Source: Verrucomicrobiaceae bacterium
Lineage (GTDB): Bacteria; Verrucomicrobiota; Verrucomicrobiia; Verrucomicrobiales; Verrucomicrobiaceae
DNA: 64,000 nt
Direction: 5' to 3'
Assembly: GCA_016713035.1 (NCBI GenBank)
Contig: JADJPW010000001.1
Location: 1 to 64,000 of the forward strand
In this document: positions 9,201 through 18,837 of the stretch, in pieces
Numbering within the stretch: position 1 is the stretch's first letter
How the letters are laid out: every line of letters begins with the position of its first letter
Notes under the pieces: generated by a model
What the model was told of the DNA's origin: nothing
Seen by the model: the letters and a program-made list of their open reading frames with translations, nothing else
Databases searched by the model: none
Translations under genes and position numbers: made by a program

Positions 9201-11792
9201 GGCCACAAAGTCCAACTTGGCCACCACGGTGTAGTTCGTGCCCGCGACGGGCACGATGCCGGAGTAGGTGTGGCCGCTGGCGAGATCATGGATGGCGAAC
9301 TCCTGCACGCCGCTGCTCGGATTCACCGCAAAAGGCACCCCAAAGAGAAAGCGCTCCGTGCCGAAGTCATACAGACTCATCCCGCCCCAGGTCACGCCGG
9401 CATCGCGCTGCATCTCGTAGCGCACGTAGATGGCCTTCGCGGCGGAGGTGTCGGCATCATTGATGGCCCCATCTGCCTCCACGCCATTGAAGCTGCGCAT
9501 GGCACCAGCATTCCAGGTGCGCAGCTTCCCGGCTGCGATGTAGGGCGAGTTGAACTCATGGCTCCACGCCGCAGGATCACCGGTATAGGCTGGACCAAAG
9601 GCGTTCTGGAAATCCCAGTGCTCACCGCCTTGCCGCAGTGCCACAGGGCCATCTCCATATGTAAAGGTATCCGTGCCGATAACGAGATCGCTGCCGCTGG
9701 TAGGCGTAGCTGCCGGATACGTCGGCGTCACGACCGCAGTCCAGCTCGTGCCGATGAGGCATTTATCCCAATACGTCGGTGAGTCCCCACCAGAGCCGAA
9801 GCGGATGGCGCTGTGAGCATTGGTGAATGCCAATGTCGCATTCGGTGTCCCTGGCTCACCGCCTGTGAGGCTCGGATTCACATACAGCGAGGCAAAACCG
9901 GTGGTGTAATCGACTTTGGCGATGATTTGGTATTTCAGACCCGCTACCGGGGCGATACCACTGTAGTTCCACTGATTGGCCCCGAGATTATGGATGCCGA
10001 ACTCACGGCGGTTGCTGCTCGGATTCTGCGCAAAGGGCACGCCGAACATCAGCCGCTCATTATTGCCCTCATACAGACTCAGGCCGCTCCAGGAGACATT
10101 GTCGGCGCTGCGTTGCATCTCGAAGCGGTAATACACCACCTTGTATTGCGAGCTCGTGGCATTGCTGAAGGCACCCTGCGCCTCGGTCCCGTGATACTCG
10201 CGTTTTGCGCTGCTATTCCATGTGGTGAGGCGTTTGGAAAAGATGTAGGGCCAGCCTTCGACGTTGTCCCAGTTGCTCGGCGTCTGCGTGTGGCCGATGA
10301 AGGCATCATTGGTGGTGCTGTTGTCAAAATCCCAGCCTATTCCGCCATCACTGCCCACGATGTTCCCATTCTCGCCATCGAAGTCCTCACGGGCGATGAG
10401 CACATCCGCGCCAGTCACTGCGGTGCTTTGTGGATAGGCCTTTTGCATCGCACCCCAGCTCGACCCCACGGCCACATCGTCCCAGGTCGTCGGCGCACTG
10501 CCACCACTACCGAGGCGCAGGGCACTCATCCAGTTATCACCCGTATAGGACCGTGTGGCGTTTGGTAGCCCCTCCGGCTGTGTCAGGTCAGGATTGATCC
10601 AGATCGAAAGCCGGTCGTTGAGGAAATCCAGCTTCCCCACAATGACATAGTCCACCCCATCCACCACCGGCACCCCAGTGTAGGTCACGCCACTCTCTCC
10701 GATGATGAACTCACGCACACCGCTAGCGGGATTCACCGCATCCTGCACGCCAAAGAAGATGCGCTCATTGTTGAAATCATACACACTCAGCCCACCCCAG
10801 GTCGCCCCCGCCGTACGGTTCATCTTCACCCGGTAGTAGGCCGTCCGGTAGCGAGTGCTGGCCAGCGGATTGACCACCCCATCCACCTCCGTCGCATTAT
10901 GCTCACGCTTCGCCGCAGAGTCCTGGGTCACCAGCGCATTGCCAGTCACCGTCGGTGTGCCGAACACCGCATCCCAGTTCGCAGATGGCAGATGCGTGTA
11001 ACCAATGAAGGCATTGTTATTCGTCGTGTTGTCGAAATCCCAGTACGTTCCCCCATTTTTGCCTGCGATGGCCCCATTTGCATAGGTGAAGTCATCCTGA
11101 CCAAAGATCACATTCTGCCCCGCTACCGCGACGGGATTGGGGTCGATCATGGAGGCGAGTTGGAGGCGAAAGCTATCCAAAGCCACCCCATCCTCACGGG
11201 CCACCACACGCAGCGTGTAGATGCCGCTACTCGGGATGCTAAAGACCATCGCATTTTGTGCAGGTGTCACCACATTCACCTCCGCCTCGCCACTGCCATC
11301 CCAGTTCTGCTGGCCGAATTCCGCCGTCGTATGCGCATAATCCTCATGCCAATCCGCATGCGTGCCACCGACACCATCTGCTAGCTCCACGATCCCCGCA
11401 TAGATCGAGTCCGAGGCCCCATCATGTCCATCCCAGCGCAAATACAGGCGGTAGGTGCCCGGCGTGGTGAACTGCACGTAGTAATCAATGCTCGGCCCAC
11501 TGCCCGCACCACTGAAAGGCACCGACCCCGGCCCATTATCCGGCTGCGCCTGCATCAAGAGGCCCCCTGCCCCCGTCGCATTCTCAAAAGTCACGCCCGC
11601 TGGCACCACCGCATTTGTAGGTGCCTCTAGCCACTCATCCCCATTGCCTGCCGCCTTTGCATGATAATCCTCCGCCTGTCCCTCCACATAGCCATTGGCC
11701 ACCACATAAGGCGAAGTAGGCGGCAGCAGTCCCGCATACGCGGAACCCACCAACACCAGTATCAATAGAGAGAAAAAACGAACAAACAGCAT
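6196..11792 (-). CDS. Large secreted Glc/sorbosone dehydrogenase-like, cytochrome c-like multidomain protein (one frameshift)
   Basis: Signal peptide MLFVRFFSLLILVLVGSAYA from ATG 11792. Next come a carbohydrate-binding-like beta domain (about residues 20-220), three tandem copies of a roughly 225-residue beta-sandwich unit (about 11130-10450, 10425-9735 and 9705-9020; each has DFDN/DFQN, W(G/S)G(L/M)S(L/V)Y, R(I/L/F)(F/M)FGV and INPDLT-like motifs), a cadherin-like linker, and a PQQ/sorbosone dehydrogenase-type propeller (QRNGQIWLI, GIALHPQF, FGPDGYFYWAAGD, GMRNPWQFSFDP). The C-terminal part has two haem-type CxxCH sites (CLACH, CSYCH) as in the HNE_0200-type family, a calcium-type DADGDGITNYNE segment and the tail FFRLKVQEQ. 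The frame breaks near 7282; adding one base gives FDYESTRGNPASRIRL and a product of about 1865 residues. Likely periplasmic or surface oxidation of sugars; substrate unknown. Confidence 0.85.
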
Positions 11793-11955
11793 GGAGTAAG
11801 CCAGGGTAAGACAATGCAGAGTCAAAAAGACCTCAAAGACGATCCTGCCCCCTCTCTCGCTCCTGTCGCGTAGATGAATGAACAAAGCCTGCGCCCCTAT
11901 TAGGCCTCCTTTCCCCATATTTTGCCCACTTCGTCTGTAAGGGAGCCAACCGAAC

Positions 11956-13533
11956 CTAGTTCATCGCGGACTGCCTTTTTGCCAATGGGGTCGAAAACAT
12001 CGCGGCGATCACGAAGGTCACTAGGGTGCCACAGGTGATGCGCCAGGGGAAGGACAGCACGAAGGGCGTCTTCACGCCGAGTTGGTTCTGGATGTTCAGC
12101 ACATTGCTCAGATAGGCCACGGCAAAGATGCCGCAGCACATGGCGATCACATTGCCCACGTCATTGCCACGCGTTTTCGTCAGCACGGCGAGGAGAAAGA
12201 CGGCCAAGAGCGAGCCGAAGGTGAATCCTAGGATGCCCAGCACCAGCGGCAGGATCTCCACCTTGGGATTATGCGCCATGTAGTAGGCGGTCCATACGCC
12301 TACGCCGATGATCAGCACGGCAAAGCCCACGGTGCTCCAGCGCAGCACGGCCATCTTTTCCGACTCTGCGGCATCGGCTCGCAGACGCGGGAGGATGAAG
12401 TCACGGCTGAAGCTCGTCGCCAGTGCATTGAGCGCGGTGCTGAGTGAACCCATCGCGGTGGCCAAAATCCCTGCTGTGACGAGCCCCCTCATGCCTGCGG
12501 GCATCTCATGCATGATGAAGAAGGGGAAAACCTCTCGTGATTCGGCTGGCAGCGCTACGGAGGGGTGCGCCGTGTAGTAAGCCTTCAACAAGACGCCGAT
12601 CAAAATGAAGGCTGAGACGATCGGCAGATCGACGATGCCGCTCAAAATCGTGGCGAAGGCACTCTGGCGGCGGTTTTTGGCTGTGAGCATGCGCTGCACG
12701 GTGTCCTGGTCGATGCCGTGCGTGCTCATCGTGACAAAAGTGCTGCCGATGATGGCTGCCCAGATGGTGTACTCATTGGTGAGCACATTTTTGATCCAGG
12801 CCCACACACCAGGGTCATCCGCCGGTTTCGCGAAATCAAAGAACACAGGCGACTTGATTACGTCCGTCACTGCTCCCCAGCCGCCGGGGATTTTGGAGAG
12901 CAAAAAGGGAATCGTGAAGCCCAGTGAGGCCACCAGCACGCCCACCTGGATGAAATCGGTCCAGATCACCGCGCGGATGCCACCCACGGAGGTGTAGATC
13001 GCCGTCAGGATCGTCACCAGCACGACGGCGCCTGCGTAGAGCCAGAATTTCGTGTTCGCATCCACCGCACCGCCTTGCCACATCGAGACTGCGATCACCA
13101 GAATGATGGCGGAGACATACAGCCGCGTCCCCATCGCCAGCACACGCGTGAACATAAAGAGGAAAGAGGCGAATTTTCTCGTCACAGGGCCAAATCGGCC
13201 GCCCAGGAACTCATAGAGCGAGATGACGTTATGTTTGTAGAAAATGGGGATGAACAGAAAACTCACGATGATCCGCGCCATGACGGTCCCGATGGCAAAC
13301 TGGGCATAACTCCAGTTTTGGCGGCTGTAGCCCGATTCGGGCGCTCCGAGGAAAGTGGCCGCGCTGATCTCAGCGGCCAAAATGGACGCCAAAACGGCCC
13401 ACCACGCGATTTGCCGGTCTCCGAGCGTAAAACCCTCCACGCTGTCACTTTTGCTCCGCTGCGACAATCCAATGCCGAGGATGATGCCGAAGTAGGCGAT
13501 GAGGACGATTGCGTCGATGAGGAATGGGGTCAT
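11956..13533 (-). CDS. Sodium:solute symporter (SSS family)
   Basis: This 525-residue protein has about 13 hydrophobic helices and the family pattern near the N-terminus (FTLGDRQIAWWAVLASILAAEISAATFLGAPESGY). It also carries KFASFLFMFTRVLAMGTRLYV and DFIQVGVLVASLGF. It would couple Na+ entry to uptake of an organic solute across the inner membrane; the solute cannot be read from the sequence. It follows potD by 57 bp on the same strand and may belong to the same transcription unit. The length is normal and no frame problem is seen. Confidence 0.9.
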   Translation of the reverse strand: MTPFLIDAIVLIAYFGIILGIGLSQRSKSDSVEGFTLGDRQIAWWAVLASILAAEISAATFLGAPESGYSRQNWSYAQFAIGTVMARIIVSFLFIPIFYKHNVISLYEFLGGRFGPVTRKFASFLFMFTRVLAMGTRLYVSAIILVIAVSMWQGGAVDANTKFWLYAGAVVLVTILTAIYTSVGGIRAVIWTDFIQVGVLVASLGFTIPFLLSKIPGGWGAVTDVIKSPVFFDFAKPADDPGVWAWIKNVLTNEYTIWAAIIGSTFVTMSTHGIDQDTVQRMLTAKNRRQSAFATILSGIVDLPIVSAFILIGVLLKAYYTAHPSVALPAESREVFPFFIMHEMPAGMRGLVTAGILATAMGSLSTALNALATSFSRDFILPRLRADAAESEKMAVLRWSTVGFAVLIIGVGVWTAYYMAHNPKVEILPLVLGILGFTFGSLLAVFLLAVLTKTRGNDVGNVIAMCCGIFAVAYLSNVLNIQNQLGVKTPFVLSFPWRITCGTLVTFVIAAMFSTPLAKRQSAMN

Positions 13534-13590
13534 GCAGCGGCGAGACTAGCGGTGTGATGGCCCTGCGGGCAACGAAGAATTTACGCGGCT

Positions 13591-14628
13591 TCAATTCCCC
13601 GCTTTCACCTCATCCCAGACCTTCGTGTATAAGGACAAAGCCTCGCCAACATCTTCGATGACCTCGCTTTTCGCCCGCACGGCCTCTGGCACGGCCACAG
13701 CAGGGTTCGCGAGGAATTCTGGGCTCACTTTTTTCATCCCTCCCACATTCGGGCAGACGTAGCCGGTCCACTCCATGTTTTCAGCCGCCACGGCAGGATC
13801 GAGCAGGAAATTGATGAACGCATGCGCCAGCGCGGGCTGCGGTGCGGTGGCGGGGATGACCATCTCATCACAGGCCATCACCAGGCCCTCACGCGGCAGG
13901 AGCACGCCGACATGGTCATTCTCTGCGACCACTTGGAAAAGATCCCCGCTGTATCCATGGACGAGCACGAACTCGCCGGAGTCGATGGCGCTTTTGTACT
14001 GCTCGTTGTCAAAGCGGGCGACCGATTGCTTCCAGCGCTTCACCACGGCAGCGGCGGCGGTGAGCTGCGTGGCATCGCGTGTGTTCACACTATGCCCGAG
14101 TGATTTCAGCGCTGCGCCCAGGGTCTCACGCATGTCATTGAGCAGGCAGGCTTTACGATTCACTCCCGGCATCTCCAGGGCTGCCCAGGAGTCCGGTGGT
14201 GAGGTCAGGCGGTCTTTGCGATAGGCCAGCACGCCGTAGCCGATGGCGTAGGGTACGCCGTGGCGCATGGTTTTGTCTTCCAGCTTGGCCAGCACCTGCG
14301 GATCGACTTGCGCAGCATTCGGCAGCAGCTTGGGATCGAGCTCGCGGAGCAGGTTCTTCTGCACCAGGAGGCCCAACATGTAGTTGCTCGGCACTAGAAT
14401 GTCGTATCCAGCCGCTCCAGCGCGGACTTTGGCGAACATCGACTCATTGGAGTCAAACGTATCGATCACCACCTCGCAGTCCTGTTCATCCTGAAAGCGC
14501 TCGATGAGCTCCGGCTTGATGTAATCCGCCCAGATATAGACATGCAGCTTCTCCGCCGCCTGCGTGGCAGTGCTGAGCAGCGAACAGAGTGCAAACAGAG
14601 CGGTGCGCGGTGTGATGGGATTTTTCAT
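13591..14628 (-). CDS. potD: Spermidine/putrescine ABC transporter substrate-binding protein
   Basis: A periplasmic solute-binding protein of 345 residues with a cleavable signal peptide (LFALCSLLSTATQAAEK). The mature part begins LHVYIWADYIKPELIERFQDE, the classic PotD/PotF opening. DSNESMFAKVRAGAAGYDILVPSNY and VPYAIGYGVLAYRKD also match. It would deliver polyamines to the PotBC permease. ATG 14628 overlaps the potC stop by 4 bases (ATGA), so the genes are translationally coupled. Polyamine specificity follows from family membership; related amino-alcohol binders cannot be excluded. Confidence 0.88.
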   Translation of the reverse strand: MKNPITPRTALFALCSLLSTATQAAEKLHVYIWADYIKPELIERFQDEQDCEVVIDTFDSNESMFAKVRAGAAGYDILVPSNYMLGLLVQKNLLRELDPKLLPNAAQVDPQVLAKLEDKTMRHGVPYAIGYGVLAYRKDRLTSPPDSWAALEMPGVNRKACLLNDMRETLGAALKSLGHSVNTRDATQLTAAAAVVKRWKQSVARFDNEQYKSAIDSGEFVLVHGYSGDLFQVVAENDHVGVLLPREGLVMACDEMVIPATAPQPALAHAFINFLLDPAVAAENMEWTGYVCPNVGGMKKVSPEFLANPAVAVPEAVRAKSEVIEDVGEALSLYTKVWDEVKAGN

Positions 14629-15434
14629 GCGGATTTCGGCTTCAACATACGATGCCCCACCGTCGCCACGATCAAGGTGACGACGATCAGCAGGGTGGAG
14701 AGTGCATTGATGACGGGTAGCGAGCGGCTGGTCTTCGCCAGACCATACACGCGAGCAGGCAGCGTCGCATTCCCAGGCCCAGAGACGAAGAAGGTGATCA
14801 CAAAGTCATCCACAGACAAAATAAAGGCCATCATGCCTGCCGCTAGCATTCCTGGCACTAGCAGTGGCAGCACCACACGCCAAGCCACCTGCCACGGCCC
14901 CGCTCCCAGATCCCGCGCGGCATCCAGCAGCGCTATATCAAAGCTCTGGAGCCGTCCCACCATCAGTGCGGTCACGTAGCACAGGCAAAAAGTGACATGC
15001 GCGGCCAGCACGGTGCCGAATCCCAGCTCCCAGCCCACTTGAACAAAAAACAACTGCAAGGCCACGCCGATCCAGATGTCTGGCACCGCCAGCGGCAGCT
15101 CCGTCACCACGAGATGCAGCGATTGCAGCCGGGAGCGATATCGATGCAGGCACCAGGCCGCCAGCGTGCCCAGCAGCGTCGATCCGAGCGTGGCCAAAGC
15201 GGCGATTTTCAGCGTGGTCCCCAGCGCAGTCAGCGTCGCACGGTCTTTCCACAGCTTTTCATACCAAGACCAGGTGAAGCCCTCCCAGCGTCCGCCGTAT
15301 TTGGATGCGTTGAACGAATTCACCACCAGCACCACCAGTGGCAAGTAGAGGAACAGCACCACCAAGCCCAGCATCAGACTGGAGAACCAGGAGCGCTCAC
15401 TTTTGCCAGTTCGCAGCACGCCTCGGTCACTCAT
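14625..15434 (-). CDS. potC: Spermidine/putrescine ABC transporter permease PotC
   Basis: This inner-membrane permease has 269 residues, with six predicted membrane helices starting at SSLMLGLVVLFLYLPLVVLVVNSF. The EAA loop that docks the ATPase is visible as LLDAARDLGAGPWQVAWRVVLP. The ATG at 15434 is chosen because it overlaps the potB stop by four bases; an ATG 12 codons upstream would lie inside potB. It forms the transmembrane channel with PotB. Confidence 0.88.
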   Translation of the reverse strand: MSDRGVLRTGKSERSWFSSLMLGLVVLFLYLPLVVLVVNSFNASKYGGRWEGFTWSWYEKLWKDRATLTALGTTLKIAALATLGSTLLGTLAAWCLHRYRSRLQSLHLVVTELPLAVPDIWIGVALQLFFVQVGWELGFGTVLAAHVTFCLCYVTALMVGRLQSFDIALLDAARDLGAGPWQVAWRVVLPLLVPGMLAAGMMAFILSVDDFVITFFVSGPGNATLPARVYGLAKTSRSLPVINALSTLLIVVTLIVATVGHRMLKPKSA

Positions 15435-16276
15435 GCGGAGTCCTCCTTCCCACGTCGCAGCGTCAGCCATACCAGCGGCACCGCCGCTAGCGCCAGCCCA
15501 CAGGCCAGCGCCGCAGCCTGCGGTAGATTCCGATCTGAAAAGAGTCGCTGACCGATTTTGCTACCCAGCATCTCTGCATCCAGCCCACCCACCATCTCTG
15601 GTACCACGTAGGAGCCCAGACATGGTATCCCGACGAGCAGCGCGGCGGCAATGATGCCCTTTTTCACCGCAGGCAGCACCACATGCACAAAGGCACGCCA
15701 CTGCCCTGCACCCAGATCCCGCGCAGCTTCATACTCGCTGAAGTTCAGCTTCTCCATCGCCGCATACAGCGGCAGCACGGCCAGTGGGAGTGAGGTGTAA
15801 ACCATCACCAGCAACACCGCTGCTGGATGATAAAGCAGCATCGTCCCCTCATCGATCACGCCCAGTGCGCTCAACAATGAGGCCACCGGTCCGCCGGATT
15901 GCAGCAGGGATCGCCAAGAGAACACCCGCACCAAAAAACTCGTCCAAAAAGGCAACACCACGATCAGCAGCAGCCACGGTCTCCACGCCGCATCCGCCAG
16001 CCGCACACGCCAGGCCACAGGCAGCGCCAGCAGCACGCAGATCAGCGTCGTTGCTCCGCTCATCCAGAGCGTCCGCCATGCCGCTGCTGCATAGCCCGGC
16101 TGCGCAAACACCGACCATGCCTCCAGCGTCCAGCCCTTCCCCGCTTCCCCCGTCGTATCCACCGGATGAAAGGCCATGAGGAATAGATTCACCGCCGGTA
16201 GCGCAAAGAAAACGCCCATCCACGCCAGTGAGGGCAGCGTCATCCACCATTCATGCTGTCTTCCACGTCCACGCAT
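15431..16276 (-). CDS. potB: Spermidine/putrescine ABC transporter permease PotB
   Basis: Membrane permease of 281 residues. The first helix is LPSLAWMGVFFALPAVNLFLMAF and the EAA loop reads YEAARDLGAGQWRAFVHVVLP. It is the first gene of a potB-potC-potD set read on the minus strand. No potA ATPase gene is present on either side: upstream lies a YugP-like protease gene and downstream a sodium symporter. The ATPase must therefore be encoded elsewhere or shared with another importer. The start at ATG 16276 gives the usual family length. Confidence 0.88.
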   Translation of the reverse strand: MRGRGRQHEWWMTLPSLAWMGVFFALPAVNLFLMAFHPVDTTGEAGKGWTLEAWSVFAQPGYAAAAWRTLWMSGATTLICVLLALPVAWRVRLADAAWRPWLLLIVVLPFWTSFLVRVFSWRSLLQSGGPVASLLSALGVIDEGTMLLYHPAAVLLVMVYTSLPLAVLPLYAAMEKLNFSEYEAARDLGAGQWRAFVHVVLPAVKKGIIAAALLVGIPCLGSYVVPEMVGGLDAEMLGSKIGQRLFSDRNLPQAAALACGLALAAVPLVWLTLRRGKEDSA

Positions 16277-16285
16277 GCACTTGAA

Positions 16286-16987
16286 TCATCTTTTAGGCCG
16301 CGCAGAGCCCGCACCAGGCAGCGCACTGAGGAAAAAGTAACGCGGAGAGCGTAGCACGTCCCCCACCTCGCGAATCGCCATCACGCCCAGCAGCTCACGC
16401 AGCCGGTCATGCGCCTGCGGGTGCTTGGCGAGGTGCCGCTCCAAGAAATCCCGCAGCCGCCGATTCGCGGCGAACTCCACCGGCAGCGTCCCCACATTCA
16501 GCAGCACCAGCAGGCAAAAAACCGCCGCAAAGACCAAGATCGCAATCCGTGGCACCATCACACGCCCTACCATCAGCCCACCCACAGCGATCAGCGCCGC
16601 CACCGGCAGATAGCGCCCCATGCGGATGCAGCTCTGACGCCATTTGAACTCCGACAGGCCCTCCTCATCCGTATGCAGCGCATGCGCAGCCTCATGCAGC
16701 GCTGTTGCCCACGCAGTCAGCGTCGTGCCCTGCGCGATGTCACGGTGAAGAAAGAGCCGCCGCCGCGCTGGATCGAAGTAATCGGTCACCACCCCTCCGT
16801 GCTCCACGATTTGCACATCCGTCACGCCTTCACTTTGCAGGAAAAGCAGTGCGATCTCCCCACCTGTATGCGCTGTGGGACTGGTCACGCGGCTCCCCTT
16901 CCCCATCATGGTCATATACCGCCCCAATGCCCACTGACTGGCAGCAAAAGCGAGCCCTGCGATGACAACGATGAGGAGAAAAACCAT
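16286..16987 (-). CDS. YugP-type neutral zinc metallopeptidase
   Basis: A membrane-anchored protease of 233 residues from ATG 16987, which has GGTGGGG just upstream. The N-terminal helix (FLLIVVIAGLAFAASQWAL) is followed by the soluble part with DYFDPARRRLFLHRDI and the zinc site HEAAHALH (HExxH). Two more membrane helices come next, then PVEFAANRRLRDFL, as in YugP (Zn_peptidase_2) proteins. The usual function in membrane protein quality control is only presumed. It ends 9 bp before potB and could be cotranscribed with the pot genes. Confidence 0.75.
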   Translation of the reverse strand: MVFLLIVVIAGLAFAASQWALGRYMTMMGKGSRVTSPTAHTGGEIALLFLQSEGVTDVQIVEHGGVVTDYFDPARRRLFLHRDIAQGTTLTAWATALHEAAHALHTDEEGLSEFKWRQSCIRMGRYLPVAALIAVGGLMVGRVMVPRIAILVFAAVFCLLVLLNVGTLPVEFAANRRLRDFLERHLAKHPQAHDRLRELLGVMAIREVGDVLRSPRYFFLSALPGAGSARPKR

Positions 16988-17128
16988 GTCCCCACCTTTG
17001 GCGCGGTGGGATGAAAAAGAAAACCAAGAACTGTGAATCCACCACGCCCCCAGATTTCTCGAAAGTAAGGGCGAACTCACCGAGGCTACCTGTTGACGCT
17101 GCTCCCTCGCGGCTCATCCTGCGCTCAC

Positions 17129-17641
17129 ATGAGCGAAAACGCCGCCTCCCAACCGCCCACCGTGGGCATCATCATGGGCTCCAGCTCCGACTGGCCCACC
17201 ATGCAAAATGCCGCCCAAGTGCTGGCAGATTTTGGCATTCCATTCGAGAAAAAAGTCGTCAGTGCCCACCGCACCCCCGGCCTGCTCTATGAATACGCCA
17301 CCACCGCAGCCAAGCGCGGGCTAAAAATCATCATCGCAGGCGCTGGTGGAGCCGCTCACCTGCCCGGCATGACCGCGAGCATGACGACGCTGCCCGTTCT
17401 CGGCGTCCCGGTGCAAAGCCGCGCTCTCAGCGGCGTGGACAGCCTTTATTCCATCGTCCAGATGCCCGGCGGTGTGCCTGTCGCCACCTTTGCCATCGGC
17501 AATGCTGGAGCGCTCAATGCGGGGCTCTTCGCCGTATCCATGCTGGCCAATGAAAACGCCGATCTCGTCGCCAAATTGAAAGCCTTCCGTGATCGCCAGA
17601 CTCAGAAGGTCCTGGAAAGCCAAGTGGAGCTAGAGAAATGA
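17129..17641 (+). CDS. purE: N5-carboxyaminoimidazole ribonucleotide mutase
   Basis: PurE converts N5-CAIR to CAIR in purine synthesis, in the cytoplasm. The 170-residue protein has the class I signature VGIIMGSSSDWPTMQ and SAHRTPGLLYEYA, followed by IIIAGAGGAAHLPGM, PVLGVPVQ and GNAGALNAGLFA. ATG 17129 is preferred to an ATG 12 codons further up because the family starts close to the VGIIMGS strand. The stop overlaps the purK start (ATGA), so PurE and PurK are made together. Confidence 0.96.
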   Translation: MSENAASQPPTVGIIMGSSSDWPTMQNAAQVLADFGIPFEKKVVSAHRTPGLLYEYATTAAKRGLKIIIAGAGGAAHLPGMTASMTTLPVLGVPVQSRALSGVDSLYSIVQMPGGVPVATFAIGNAGALNAGLFAVSMLANENADLVAKLKAFRDRQTQKVLESQVELEK

Positions 17642-18786
17642 GTTCCTACTTCCCTCCTCCCACCACCATCGGCATGCTCGGCGGCGGACAGCTCGGGCGC
17701 ATGTTTGCCCTAGAAGCAAGGCGTGCAGGCTACCGTGTGATCATTTTCACCGATGAGCCCAGCGGCTGTCCCGCAGGCCAATTCGCCGATTTGGAGATCA
17801 ATGCCGCCTACGACGACGCAGCGGCCCTCCAGCGCTTTTTGAGCCAAGTGGACGTCGTCACCGCTGAGTTCGAAAACATCCCCGCAAGCTGCCTAGAGGC
17901 CGTGGAGGCCGTCAAACCGCTGCGTCCCGGTGCCAAGGCCATTTTCACCACCCAGCACCGTGAACGCGAAAAACTCTTCCTTCGTGAAAACGGCATCGCT
18001 TGCGCCGAATTCCGCGTGATCGAGGACTTGGCAGGCCTGGAAGCCGCCGTCACCGCTCTCGGTAGGCCCTGTGTGATCAAAACGGCCGCTTTCGGCTACG
18101 ACGGCAAAGGCCAGTGCAAAGTCAACGCAGACACCGATCTGGCTACAGCCTGGCAGCCCTTCACCGGCCACCGCGCCGTCGTGGAGCAATGGGTGCCCTT
18201 TGTCTGCGAAGTCAGCGTCGTCGGTGTGCGCAGCGCAGATGGCAAAATGGCCGTCCATGGCTGTGTGGAGAATCAGCACACGCATCACATCCTCGATGTC
18301 AGCATCTCCCCCGCCCGCGTGGAGCCCGCCGTGAAGGAGCAGGCCATCGACCTCTGGGAAGCAGTGGCCGAAGGCCTCAACTACATCGGCACCATGGCTG
18401 TGGAAATGTTCGTCACAGCCGATGGTCGCGTGTTGGTGAATGAGATCGCCCCACGCCCGCATAACAGCGGCCACTACACCATCGACGCCTGCGTCACCAA
18501 TCAGTTCCAGCAGCAGCAGCGTGCCGTCTGTGGCCTGCCGCCCGGTGATCCCACCCAGCACACTCCCGCCGTGATGATCAATCTCCTCGGCGACATCTGG
18601 CCCGCTCCCACCCAGCACCCAGACTGGTCCCCAGTGCTCAATCACCCACGGGCCAAGCTCCACCTCTACGGCAAAAAAGAAGCCCGTCCCCGCCGCAAAA
18701 TGGGCCACTTCACCGTCCTCGGCGACACCATCGAGGAAGCCCTGGAGCACGCCCTGCGCATCCGTCAGGCACTCGGAATCGGCTAA
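17638..18786 (+). CDS. purK: N5-carboxyaminoimidazole ribonucleotide synthase
   Basis: PurK uses ATP and bicarbonate to make N5-CAIR from AIR, the step before PurE. The 382-residue protein opens with IGMLGGGQLGRMFALEARRAGY and has the ATP-grasp parts FGYDGKGQCKV, VEQWVPFVCEVSVVG and NEIAPRPHNSGHYTIDAC. The length is typical. It overlaps purE by four bases. No regulatory site is apparent ahead of the pair. Confidence 0.96.
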   Translation: MSSYFPPPTTIGMLGGGQLGRMFALEARRAGYRVIIFTDEPSGCPAGQFADLEINAAYDDAAALQRFLSQVDVVTAEFENIPASCLEAVEAVKPLRPGAKAIFTTQHREREKLFLRENGIACAEFRVIEDLAGLEAAVTALGRPCVIKTAAFGYDGKGQCKVNADTDLATAWQPFTGHRAVVEQWVPFVCEVSVVGVRSADGKMAVHGCVENQHTHHILDVSISPARVEPAVKEQAIDLWEAVAEGLNYIGTMAVEMFVTADGRVLVNEIAPRPHNSGHYTIDACVTNQFQQQQRAVCGLPPGDPTQHTPAVMINLLGDIWPAPTQHPDWSPVLNHPRAKLHLYGKKEARPRRKMGHFTVLGDTIEEALEHALRIRQALGIG

Positions 18787-18837
18787 ACTCAGTTTGTGCT
18801 TCACAAAGGACGCATTTCATGGCGTTCTACGCGGGTG

